Source: Agromyces ramosus (GTDB lineage Bacteria > Actinomycetota > Actinomycetes > Actinomycetales > Microbacteriaceae). From it: a stretch of DNA of 64,000 bases. Each line of letters opens with the position of its first letter. Position 1 is the first letter of the stretch. The stretch lies in NCBI RefSeq assembly GCF_004216665.1, contig NZ_SGWY01000001.1, forward strand, positions 310,001-374,000. The letters are read 5' to 3'. Below, piece after piece: positions 37,888 to 45,707 of this stretch. The position numbers and the translations under genes were made by a program. A model generated the notes under the pieces. That model had not been told where the DNA came from, searched no databases, and saw only the letters and a list, made by a program, of their open reading frames with translations.

Positions 37888-37899
37888 CGTGAGAGTCAA
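37871..37899 (-). promoter_or_regulatory. Near-consensus promoter of whiB2
   Basis: On the minus strand TTGACT (37899-37894), a 17-bp spacer, then TGTAAT (37876-37871). The expected transcript start is near 37864, leaving a leader of about 44 nt with a GGGAG ribosome site. This is among the best sigma-70 promoters in the window. Confidence 0.7.
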
Positions 37900-38023
37900 G
37901 TCGCAGATCGTAAACCCTCAAGCGGCCGTCGAGGCTTCATCGCGCTCGCGACACGCCGACGGCGTTCCGCAGACGTTACCTTCGGGTCGCCGATCACGCT
38001 CGCGGACGGACGCGTGGACCGGA

Positions 38024-38992
38024 TCAGGCGTCGGGCGCGGCGCGGCGGGCCTCCCATGCGCTCTCCACCATCTGGGCGAGCGAGTGGCGCATGCGCCAGT
38101 CGAGGTCGCGTGCGGCGAGCTCGCCGGAGGCGACGATCCGGGCGGGGTCGCCGGCGCGGCGCGGGCCGACCTCGGGAGCGAACTCGATGCCCGTGACGGC
38201 CGCCACCGCGCGCATGATCTGCCCGACCGAGACCCCGTCGCCGGAGCCCAGGTTGTAGACGGGCTCGAGGGGCTCGCCCGCGTCGAGTCTGCGGGCCGCC
38301 ACGACGTGCGCGGCGGCGAGGTCGGCGACGTGGATGTAGTCGCGCACGCACGTGCCGTCGGGCGTCGGATAGTCGTCGCCGTTGATGCGCGGCGTACGCC
38401 CCTCGATCAGCGCGTCGAACACGAGCGGGAAGAGGTTGTGCGGACTGGGGTCGAACACCCGCGTGGTGCCCGACCCGACGACGTTGAAGTAGCGCAGGCT
38501 CGTGTGACGCAGGCCCGTGGCGCGCGCCTGGTCGGCGAGCAGCCATTCGCCGATGAGCTTGGACTCGCCGTACGGCGACTCGGGGCGCTGCGGCGTCGCC
38601 TCCGTCACGAGGTCGACGTCGGGCGTGCCGTACACGGCCGCGCTCGACGAGAACACGATGCGATCGACGCCCGTCGACTCCATGGCCGCGAGGAGGGTCG
38701 CCGTGCCCGTGACGTTCTGCTGGTAGGTGTGGAGGGGGCGGCTCACGGAGACGCCCGCGTACTTGAAGCCCGCGAGGTGCACGACGCCCTGGACGTCGTG
38801 GTGGCGGATGGCGGCCTCGAGCGCCGGCCCGTCCAGGATCGTCCCCTGGACGAACGGGGTGCGCGGCGGGAGGAACGCGTGCCGACCGGAGGACAGGTCG
38901 TCGACCACGACGGTGTCGATGCCCTGCTCGGCGAACGCCCGCACGACGTGCGACCCGATGTACCCGGCGCCTCCGGTGACCAGCCAGCTCAT
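38024..38992 (-). CDS. galE: UDP-glucose 4-epimerase
   Basis: A 322-residue short-chain dehydrogenase-fold epimerase interconverting UDP-glucose and UDP-galactose in the cytosol. The NAD motif is GGAGYIGSH at residues 7-15. The catalytic triad is represented by SSSAAVYG and YGESK. The substrate region holds CVRDYIHVADLA. It would supply galactosyl donors to the polysaccharide genes downstream. Translation may be modulated, because the ribosome site GGGAGG lies in the 3' arm of a stable hairpin just upstream. Confidence 0.93.
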   Translation of the reverse strand: MSWLVTGGAGYIGSHVVRAFAEQGIDTVVVDDLSSGRHAFLPPRTPFVQGTILDGPALEAAIRHHDVQGVVHLAGFKYAGVSVSRPLHTYQQNVTGTATLLAAMESTGVDRIVFSSSAAVYGTPDVDLVTEATPQRPESPYGESKLIGEWLLADQARATGLRHTSLRYFNVVGSGTTRVFDPSPHNLFPLVFDALIEGRTPRINGDDYPTPDGTCVRDYIHVADLAAAHVVAARRLDAGEPLEPVYNLGSGDGVSVGQIMRAVAAVTGIEFAPEVGPRRAGDPARIVASGELAARDLDWRMRHSLAQMVESAWEARRAAPDA

Positions 38993-39000
38993 GTTCCCGC

Positions 39001-39018
39001 CTCCCGCCCGCGGGAGGT
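39001..39018 (-). promoter_or_regulatory. Hairpin sequestering the galE ribosome site
   Basis: CCTCCCGC-CC-GCGGGAGG is a perfect 8-bp stem. On the minus-strand transcript its second arm contains the GGGAGG that serves the galE ATG, 8 nt away. If formed, it would hide the ribosome site. Confidence 0.45.
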
Positions 39019-39151
39019 CCGCACGCTCAACCCGATGGTATCGGGGAGGCGGGAGGGTCGGTCGCGGCGCTCACGCCCCTGCGCGACGGTCGAGCGGCCG
39101 GACTCCGCGGGCTCGGGAGGGCGCACGCCATCGGCGCGACTCGAGGCCCGG

Positions 39152-39301
39152 TCAGACCGTGCGAGTCGGCAGGTTCTCGGCGTGCCGGTTGCGGTCCCGG
39201 ATCTCAGGGCGGCCGTAGCCGTCGGTGTCCAGGCGGAGCACCGTGGCGAGGACGCCCCAGATGGCGAGTCCTGCGATGACGAGGAACACTATCGTGGTCA
39301 T
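39152..39301 (-). CDS. 49-residue single-helix membrane protein
   Basis: A short open frame between galE and the GlxA gene. It starts MTTIVFLVIAGLAIWGVL, giving one clear membrane helix (residues 3-20), then a charged tail with RPEIRDRNRHAENLPT. The composition is that of a genuine small membrane protein rather than random high-GC translation. It is divergent from the GlxA-type gene, sharing its 85-bp control region. Function unknown. Confidence 0.65.
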   Translation of the reverse strand: MTTIVFLVIAGLAIWGVLATVLRLDTDGYGRPEIRDRNRHAENLPTRTV

Positions 39302-39373
39302 GGCAGTTAATGTACTCCTTGCGACATCCTGCCGGAAGTGGCAGAGTAGCCACCAAACGACCTATTCCTGCCA
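39301..39373. promoter_or_regulatory. Cluster of four TGGCAG/CTGCCA half-sites upstream of the GlxA-type gene
   Basis: TGGCAG at 39301-39306 and 39339-39344, and the complement CTGCC(A) at 39329-39333 and 39368-39373, within 73 bp. The middle pair forms CTGCC-N6-GGCAG. This could be the operator of the adjacent regulator. Confidence 0.35.
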
Positions 39374-39386
39374 TCCGGAGGATTCC

Positions 39387-40343
39387 GTGCTCCAGACCAT
39401 CGCCTGCATCGCCCTCCCGCAGATGGCGCCGTTCGAATTCGGCGTGATCTGCGAGGTCTTCGGCATCGATCGCCGCGAGCACGGCGGGCCCACGTTCGAC
39501 TTCCACGTCGTGGCCGCCGACCCCGGCCCCATCCCGACGAAGCTCGGATTCGACGTCGTCGTGAAGGAGGGACTCGAGTTCGCCTACGAGGCCGACCTCG
39601 TCGCCGTGCCAGCCTCGCTGGTCGGCTCGCCGGCCGACGAACGCGTGCTCGACGTCATCCGCCACGCCGTCGACCGGGGCGCCTGGGTGCTCTCGGTGTG
39701 CTCCGGCGCCTTCACGCTGGGCTACGCCGGCGTGCTCGACGGCCGGCGGTCGACCACCCACTGGATGTACACCGACCGGATGGCCGAGCTGTTCCCGAAG
39801 ACCGACGTCGACCCCGACGTCCTCTTCGTGCAGGACGGCAAGGTCGTCACGGGCGCCGGCACCGCGGCCGGCATAGACGCGGCCCTGCACATCGTGCGCA
39901 CCGAACTCGGTGCGAGCGCGGCGAACATCGTCGCCCGCCGCATGGTCGTGCCGCCGCAGCGCGACGGCGGACAGTCGCAGTTCATCCAGACGCCGGTGCC
40001 GGAATGCCAGAGCGATTCGTTCGCCAAGGTCACCGAGTGGATGCTCGAGCACCTCGACCACGACCTCACGGTCGACCTGCTCGCGCGCAAGGCGCTCATG
40101 TCGCCCCGCACGTTCGCCCGCCGATTCCGCGCCGAGACCGGCACCACGCCGAACGCGTGGCTCAATCGCCAGCGGCTCCTGCGCGCCCAGCAGCTGCTCG
40201 AGGAGACCTCGCTCTCACTCGAGGAGGTCGCCCGCGAGACCGGGTTCGGTGCGGCCGCGGTGATGCGCCACCACTTCCTGAAGGTGCTGCAGACGACGCC
40301 GACGCAGTACCGTCGCCTCTTCGGCCTGCGCGCCGCGAGCTGA
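39387..40343 (+). CDS. GlxA-family AraC-type transcriptional regulator
   Basis: A 318-residue regulator. The N-terminal DJ-1/PfpI-like domain (1-175) has the nucleophile elbow SVCSGAFTLGYAG. The C-terminal AraC double helix-turn-helix (about 215-315) has LTVDLLARKALMSPRTFARRF and LEEVARETGFGAAAVMRHHF. The GTG start at 39387 is supported by CCGGAGG six bases upstream. The ligand is unknown. Neighbouring manA and galE make sugar control possible but unproven. Convergent with manA. Confidence 0.9.
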   Translation: MLQTIACIALPQMAPFEFGVICEVFGIDRREHGGPTFDFHVVAADPGPIPTKLGFDVVVKEGLEFAYEADLVAVPASLVGSPADERVLDVIRHAVDRGAWVLSVCSGAFTLGYAGVLDGRRSTTHWMYTDRMAELFPKTDVDPDVLFVQDGKVVTGAGTAAGIDAALHIVRTELGASAANIVARRMVVPPQRDGGQSQFIQTPVPECQSDSFAKVTEWMLEHLDHDLTVDLLARKALMSPRTFARRFRAETGTTPNAWLNRQRLLRAQQLLEETSLSLEEVARETGFGAAAVMRHHFLKVLQTTPTQYRRLFGLRAAS

Positions 40344-40368
40344 CCGTCGGGCCCGCTGAGCGGCGTCG

Positions 40369-41631
40369 TCAGTCGGCGGATGCCGCGGGCGAGCCGGTCG
40401 TGGCGATCCAGGCGATCCCATCCCCCGCGACCGCCAGCCCGCCCTCGTCGGGCGTGACGTAGACGGCGTCGCCGCGCGCGACGGACGCGGCGCCGCCCGC
40501 TCCGCGGAGCCGCACCTCGCCCCCCTCGGCGAGCACGATGGCCGGGCCGTCGAGCGGCACGACCGGGGCGTCGGCCCCTGCGGCATCCGCCTCGACGCGG
40601 TAGAGCACGAAGTCGGGCACGTCGGGCCGGAACGCGACCACGCCCGGCGCCACCGGCTCGGGCTCGAGGCGCGGCGGTGCGATCGGGGTGAAGTCGAGCA
40701 CGTCGAGCAGCTCGGTCACGTCGATGTGCTTCGGCGTGAGCCCGCCGCGGAGCACGTTGTCGCTCGCAGCCATCAGCTCGATCCCGAGCCCCGCGAGGTA
40801 GGCGTGGATGTTTCCGGCGGCCAGGTACAGCGCCTCCCCGCGGCGCAGCCGCACCCGGTTGAGCAGGAGCGAGATCACGACGCCGGGATCGCCGGGGTAG
40901 GCCTCGGCGAGCGCGCCGACCGTCTCGAAGGACAGCGCGTACGGCGAGCTGCGGGCGGGCTCGGATGCCGCGAGCAGGGTGATCCGCTCGGTGACCCATG
41001 CGGCCTCGCCCGTGTCGCCGCCCCGTCCGTCGCGCAGGAGCCACTCGACCGTGTCGCGCAGCGGATCCGGCGTGCCGAGCCGTGCCGCGAGCAGGTCGAG
41101 CGCCCCCGGCTCGGGCTCGTCCTGCGCGGCATCCGCCGCCCGCAGCACCGCGAGCACGCCCGACACCTCGTCGAGCGGGCGGAAGCCGGACAGCGCGTCG
41201 AACTCCTCGCTCAGGGCGACGATGAGCTCGGGCTTGTGGAACGGATCGCGGTAGTTGCGGTCGTACGCGTTGATCGGAATGCCCTCGGCCTCCTCCCGGG
41301 CGAACCCGGCGCGCGCCTGCTCGGGCGTGGGGTGCGCCTGCAGCGAGAGCGGCTCGGCGGCGGCGAGGAGCTTCAGCAGGAAGGGCAACCGCGGGCCGGC
41401 GTCGGCGAGGCGCGCGCCGAGCGCCTGCTCGGGGGCCGCCGCGATCCACGAGGCGAGGTCGGCGTGACCGACGGATGCCGCGTCGACGACGATCGCGGGC
41501 GATCCGGCGTGCGCACCGAGCCACAGCTCCGCCTCGGGCGATCCCGAGGGCGCGACACCGCGGAACTCCGCGATGGCGGCCGTGGAGCCCCAGGCGTACT
41601 CGCGCGGGCTGTTGCCGATCGTCACAAACAT
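40369..41631 (-). CDS. manA: Mannose-6-phosphate isomerase, class I
   Basis: A 420-residue zinc enzyme interconverting fructose-6-P and mannose-6-P. The metal-site motif LQAHPTPEQA is near residue 96, with the later Glu/His ligands in LAAGNIHAYLAGLGIELMA, and the C-terminal cupin-like domain completes the fold. The start at 41631 fits the family opening (MFVTIGNSPREYAWGS). With manB it forms the mannose-1-P branch feeding GDP-mannose and the glycosyltransferases to the right. Confidence 0.95.
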   Translation of the reverse strand: MFVTIGNSPREYAWGSTAAIAEFRGVAPSGSPEAELWLGAHAGSPAIVVDAASVGHADLASWIAAAPEQALGARLADAGPRLPFLLKLLAAAEPLSLQAHPTPEQARAGFAREEAEGIPINAYDRNYRDPFHKPELIVALSEEFDALSGFRPLDEVSGVLAVLRAADAAQDEPEPGALDLLAARLGTPDPLRDTVEWLLRDGRGGDTGEAAWVTERITLLAASEPARSSPYALSFETVGALAEAYPGDPGVVISLLLNRVRLRRGEALYLAAGNIHAYLAGLGIELMAASDNVLRGGLTPKHIDVTELLDVLDFTPIAPPRLEPEPVAPGVVAFRPDVPDFVLYRVEADAAGADAPVVPLDGPAIVLAEGGEVRLRGAGGAASVARGDAVYVTPDEGGLAVAGDGIAWIATTGSPAASAD

Positions 41632-41735
41632 CCTCGGTGGTCCCTTCCCAGACTTTGGGTCCAAACTACCAACGGCTTCATCGCCCGCCGCGTCCCGCCC
41701 TAGGCTCGACGGATCCGACGACGCATTGGAGCATC

Positions 41736-42914
41736 ATGACGTTCGAGCCGCTCGCGAGCGACTTCTACTCGTACGAATCCCTTCTCAACGACCGGGAGCT
41801 GGCCGCCATCGCCGAGCTCCGCGCCTGGCTCGAGTCGGAGGTGCGGCCGATCGTCGCGGGCTACTGGGATCGTGCCGAGTTCCCGGCGCAGATCGTGAAG
41901 CCGCTCGCCGAGCTCGGCGCCTACTCGTTCGCATGGGACGAGACGAAGCCGTTCGAGAACTCCGCCGTCTTCCGCGGGTTCATCGCGATGGAGCTCGCCC
42001 GGGTCGACCCGTCGGTCGCGACGTTCGTCGGCGTGCAGAACGGGCTCGTCAACGGCACGCTCAGCATCTGCGGCTCGGCCGAGCAGCGCCGGGAGTGGAT
42101 CCCCAGGATCGCGAGCGGAGAGATCGTCGGCGCGTTCGGCCTCACCGAACCGCTCTCGGGCTCCGACTCGGCGCAGGGGCTCCGCACCACCGCACGGCGC
42201 GACGGCGACACCTGGGTGCTGAACGGTTCCAAGCGGTGGATCGGCAACGCCACGTTCTCGGACATCACGATCATCTGGGCGAAGGACCTCGCGGATGGCC
42301 AGGTCAAGGGCTTCATCGTGCCGACGAGCACCCCCGGGTACCACGCCACGAAGATCGAGGGGAAGGTCAGCCTCCGCATGGTGCAGAACGCCGACATCAC
42401 CCTCGAGGACGTCGTCGTGCCCGAGTCCCACCGGCTCCAGAACGCGAACTCCTTCCGGGACACCGCCGCCGTGCTCCGCCTGACCCGCGCGGAGGTCGCC
42501 TGGGCGGCCGTCGGCACGGCGGTCGGCGCCTACGAGGCGGCCCTGACGTACGCGGGCGAGCGCGTGCAGTTCGGCAAGACGATCGGCTCGCACCAGCTCA
42601 TCCAGGACCTCCTGGTGAAGAGCCTCGGCAACATCACGGCGTCGCTCGGCATGGTGATCCGGGTGTCGGAGATGCTCGACAGCGGCGAGCAGCGCGACGA
42701 GCACTCCGCGCTCGCGAAGGCCTACGCGACGGCGCGGATGCGCGAGACCGTGGCGTGGGCACGCGAGGTCGTCGGCGGCAACGGCATCGTGCTCGACTAC
42801 GACGTGGCCCGGTTCTTCGCCGACGCGGAAGCGCTCTACTCCTACGAGGGGACCCAGGAGATGAACACCCTCATCGTGGGCCGCAGCATCACCGGCAGGG
42901 CCGCCTTCGTGTGA
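41736..42914 (+). CDS. Acyl-CoA dehydrogenase, glutaryl-CoA-dehydrogenase-like
   Basis: A 392-residue FAD enzyme. The FAD/substrate motif FGLTEPLSGSDSAQG is near residue 135. The C-terminal domain has FGKTIGSHQLIQDLL and REVVGGNGIVLDYDVARFF. The YEGTQEMNTLIVGRSITG block resembles glutaryl-CoA dehydrogenases, with the catalytic Glu at 371. The glutaryl versus short-chain substrate is uncertain. It stands alone between manA and the polysaccharide genes and ends in a terminator made of the inverted 10-mer. Confidence 0.92.
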   Translation: MTFEPLASDFYSYESLLNDRELAAIAELRAWLESEVRPIVAGYWDRAEFPAQIVKPLAELGAYSFAWDETKPFENSAVFRGFIAMELARVDPSVATFVGVQNGLVNGTLSICGSAEQRREWIPRIASGEIVGAFGLTEPLSGSDSAQGLRTTARRDGDTWVLNGSKRWIGNATFSDITIIWAKDLADGQVKGFIVPTSTPGYHATKIEGKVSLRMVQNADITLEDVVVPESHRLQNANSFRDTAAVLRLTRAEVAWAAVGTAVGAYEAALTYAGERVQFGKTIGSHQLIQDLLVKSLGNITASLGMVIRVSEMLDSGEQRDEHSALAKAYATARMRETVAWAREVVGGNGIVLDYDVARFFADAEALYSYEGTQEMNTLIVGRSITGRAAFV

Positions 42915-42921
42915 GCCGCGA

Positions 42922-42959
42922 GACGGATGCCGCGCCCCATGCAGCGCGCGGCATCCGTC
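42922..42959 (+). terminator. Terminator after the acyl-CoA dehydrogenase, built from inverted 10-mers
   Basis: A perfect 14-bp stem GACGGATGCCGCGC / GCGCGGCATCCGTC with a 10-nt loop, 7 nt past the stop. Each arm holds one copy of the dispersed 10-mer. There is no U-tract. Confidence 0.7.
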
Positions 42960-42983
42960 ACCTGGCGGCGACCGCGCGCGCGA

Positions 42984-42989
42984 TAGCCT
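42984..42989 (+). promoter_or_regulatory. Candidate leaderless -10 (TAGCCT) of the first O-antigen ligase gene
   Basis: TAGCCT ends 7 nt before the ATG at 42997, directly after the terminator of the preceding gene. A GGAG in between sits only 2 nt from the ATG. Confidence 0.35.
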
Positions 42990-42996
42990 TGGAGCC

Positions 42997-44352
42997 ATGA
43001 CCACCGGCCGACGTCGCACGCTCATCGGCGCCTACGCGACGTTCGCGCTGTTCACGGTGCTGGCCGGGCAGTTCTGGCGCAACCTGCTGGGCTGGTGGGG
43101 GTTCGCGGCGGTCGCGGCGGTCGTGATCGGCGGCGCGGTCGCGCTGCTCGTCGCGGAGCGCCCCGCATGGCGGTGGCGGCGGGTGCCGAAGTCCACCATC
43201 GCGTTCCTGATCATCGCGACGGCGTCCCTCGCGTGGTCGTACTACCCCGCGGCGACCCTGCTCGGACTCGCGATCACCCTGTCCACGACCCTCGTCGCCG
43301 TGGCCCTCGTGCTGTGCGTGCCGTGGACGCGGATCGTCCGAGCGGTCGGCGGCGCCATCAAGTGGATCCTCGCGCTCTCGATCCTGTTCGAGCTGTGGGT
43401 CGCGATCTTCGTGCGGGAGCCGGTGGCGCCGAACTTCACCGACTACGGCGACGACGCGCCGATGGCGTTCTTCTGGTCGCGGGGGCTGCTCTTCCAGGGC
43501 GGTCCCATCGAGGGCATCGTCGCGAGCCGCAACCTCCTCGGCATGATCGCGCTGCTCGGGCTGATCGTCTTCGGCTCGCTGCTCGCGGCCGGGAGCATCC
43601 GGCGCGCGCAGGGCATCGGCTGGCTCGTCGTCGCCGGCGCGGTCATGCTCCTCACGCGATCGGCGACCGTGATCCTCGTCGCCGTGGTCGTGCTCGTCGC
43701 CCTCGGCTTCGCCCTGTGGGCGAGGAAGGTCGGACCCGACCGGCGCCGCGGCGTGTACTGGGCGGCGGCCGGCGCCCTCGTGGCATCCGCAGCCCTGCTG
43801 CTCGTCTTCTGGAACGCCCTGCTCGCCGTCTTCGGCAAGAGCGACGACCTGACCGGGCGCCTCGACATCTGGAACGCCGTCATCGGCCTCGCGCTCGAGC
43901 GCCCGTGGTTCGGCTGGGGGTGGATCGGCTACTGGCAGCCATGGGTGGAGCCGTTCGACGGGCTCGCGGTGCGCAACGGCGTGGAGTACCTGCAGGCGCA
44001 CAACGCGTGGCTCGACGTCTGGATGCAGCTCGGCATCGTCGGCCTCGTCGCCTTCGCCTCGATCGCCGTCGGCGCGCTGTGGCGCTCGTGGTTCCTGGCC
44101 GTCGACCGGCCGAGGGACGACGCGGGTCTCCCGCTCCCCCATTCCGCCGCCGCGCTCGTGCCGCTCCTGCTCCTCGTCGCCCTCCTCGGCCAGAGCCTCG
44201 CCGAGAGCCGCATCCTGATCGAGGGCGGTTGGCTGCTGCTCATCGCGATCGCGTGGTCGACGAAGCAACGGCAGTGGGCGGCCGAGCCCCTTCCCGCAGA
44301 GCCGCCGCCCGTCCCCGCATCCCGGATGCCGCCGCCCGAGGGGCGGCGATGA
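42997..44352 (+). CDS. O-antigen ligase/polymerase family membrane protein (Wzy/WaaL-like), copy 1
   Basis: A 451-residue protein with about ten to twelve membrane helices. The large extracytoplasmic loop carries the family pattern GRLDIWNAVIGLALERPWFGWGWIGYW near residue 285. It would polymerise or transfer lipid-linked glycan units outside the membrane. It overlaps the second copy by 4 bp (ATGA). First gene of the polysaccharide region on this strand. Ligase and polymerase cannot be told apart by sequence alone. Confidence 0.88.
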   Translation: MTTGRRRTLIGAYATFALFTVLAGQFWRNLLGWWGFAAVAAVVIGGAVALLVAERPAWRWRRVPKSTIAFLIIATASLAWSYYPAATLLGLAITLSTTLVAVALVLCVPWTRIVRAVGGAIKWILALSILFELWVAIFVREPVAPNFTDYGDDAPMAFFWSRGLLFQGGPIEGIVASRNLLGMIALLGLIVFGSLLAAGSIRRAQGIGWLVVAGAVMLLTRSATVILVAVVVLVALGFALWARKVGPDRRRGVYWAAAGALVASAALLLVFWNALLAVFGKSDDLTGRLDIWNAVIGLALERPWFGWGWIGYWQPWVEPFDGLAVRNGVEYLQAHNAWLDVWMQLGIVGLVAFASIAVGALWRSWFLAVDRPRDDAGLPLPHSAAALVPLLLLVALLGQSLAESRILIEGGWLLLIAIAWSTKQRQWAAEPLPAEPPPVPASRMPPPEGRR

Positions 44353-45677
44353 CGGATCCCGTCGCCGGGGGGCACCTCGCCCGCGCCCTGCGCGACTTCG
44401 CGGGTTCCGCGCGGTTCGCCCAGGCACTCGCCCTCCTGGTCGTCGGGTTCGCGTTCTCGACGCACGCCGTGCGGAGCCTCATCGGATGGCCCGGCCTGCT
44501 CGCCGCGCTCGCGGGCCTCCTCACCCTCTGCGTGCTCTCGCTCATCGCGAGGTGGCGGGCGGTGGAGTGGTACGGGATCCTGCCGATCACGATCCTGGTG
44601 TTCGTGGGGTGGTGCGCGGCATCCGTGCTCTGGAGCAACTTCCCCGGCGCGACGGCGATCCGGGTGGTCTACCTCATCGCCTTCGCCTTCCTCGGCGTGT
44701 ACGTCGCCCTCATGCGCGACACCATCCAGATCGTGCGCGCGTTCGGCGACGTGATGCGCGTGCTGCTGGGCGCGTCGCTCGCGCTCGAGGTGCTCTCGGG
44801 CATCCTGCTCGACGTCCCGCTCGCGATCCTCGGGATCCAGGGCGACCTCGCGTCGCTCGGGCCCATCCAGGGGCTGTTCGGGTCACGCAACCTGCTCGGC
44901 TTCGTCGCCCTCATCGCCCTCCTGACCTTCGTCGTGGAGTGGCGCACCCGGATCGTGCCGCGGGGGCGTGCCATCGGATCGCTCGTGCTCGCGTCGCTGT
45001 GCCTCGTGTTGTCGGGATCGCCGACGACCTGGGCGGCGCTCGGGGTCTCGCTGCTGGCCCTGGCCGCGCTCTACGGCCTGCGCCGCGCCACGCCCGCCAC
45101 GCGCTGGCGGTGGCAGATCGCGCTGCTCGTCGCTGCAGTGGTGGTCCTGGTGACCGCATGGATCTTCCGCATCCGGATCATCGAGCTCCTCGACGCGCGT
45201 GCCGAGTTCGACGTGCGCCTCGACGTCTGGCGGGAGCTCTCCCGCTACCTCAACCTGAACCCGCTCCAGGGATGGGGCTGGGTGGGGCTCTGGCCGGATG
45301 CCGCGCCGTACACCTGGATCGAGCTCGCGACCGGCCGGCCGCATTCGTCCGCGCTCAGCGCCTACATCGATGTCTACTTCCAGGTCGGCGTGATCGGCCT
45401 GCTCCTGTTCGTCGGCCTCGTCGGGGTGGCCCTCGTGCGAGCCTGGCTCCTCGCCTCGACGCGGCGGAGCGTCGTGTACGTCTGGCCGGCGCTCATGCTC
45501 GTCGTCATCGCGGTGACGAGCTTCGCCGAGAGCTTCGCCCTCGGCGAAGGCGGCTGGATGCTGCTCGTCGTCTGCGCCGTGAAGGCGGCACGGGACATGA
45601 GCTGGCGCGACGCGCTGGCGACCGGTCGGCCGCCGCCCCCGACGGTGGAGCGGATCGAGCAGCTGCCCGGCGGCTGA
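44349..45677 (+). CDS. O-antigen ligase/polymerase family membrane protein, copy 2
   Basis: A 442-residue paralogue of the preceding protein with the same topology and the loop motif VRLDVWRELSRYLNLNPLQGWGWVGLW. Its long loop also has GRPHSSALSAYIDVYFQVG, corresponding to the copy-1 segment LQAHNAWLDVWMQLG. ATGA overlap couples the two. Tandem copies suggest a division of labour, for example one polymerase and one ligase. Convergent with the glycosyltransferase gene that follows. Confidence 0.88.
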   Translation: MTDPVAGGHLARALRDFAGSARFAQALALLVVGFAFSTHAVRSLIGWPGLLAALAGLLTLCVLSLIARWRAVEWYGILPITILVFVGWCAASVLWSNFPGATAIRVVYLIAFAFLGVYVALMRDTIQIVRAFGDVMRVLLGASLALEVLSGILLDVPLAILGIQGDLASLGPIQGLFGSRNLLGFVALIALLTFVVEWRTRIVPRGRAIGSLVLASLCLVLSGSPTTWAALGVSLLALAALYGLRRATPATRWRWQIALLVAAVVVLVTAWIFRIRIIELLDARAEFDVRLDVWRELSRYLNLNPLQGWGWVGLWPDAAPYTWIELATGRPHSSALSAYIDVYFQVGVIGLLLFVGLVGVALVRAWLLASTRRSVVYVWPALMLVVIAVTSFAESFALGEGGWMLLVVCAVKAARDMSWRDALATGRPPPPTVERIEQLPGG

Positions 45678-45707
45678 CTCGCTCCGGGCGGGGTCTTCCC
45701 GTCGGGG

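Noticed and set aside
34188-37892. A 1234-codon plus-strand open frame across DUF5719, the large glycosyltransferase and whiB2
   Set aside because: Arg/Gly/His-rich shadow translation without motifs, crossing three real genes on the opposite strand.
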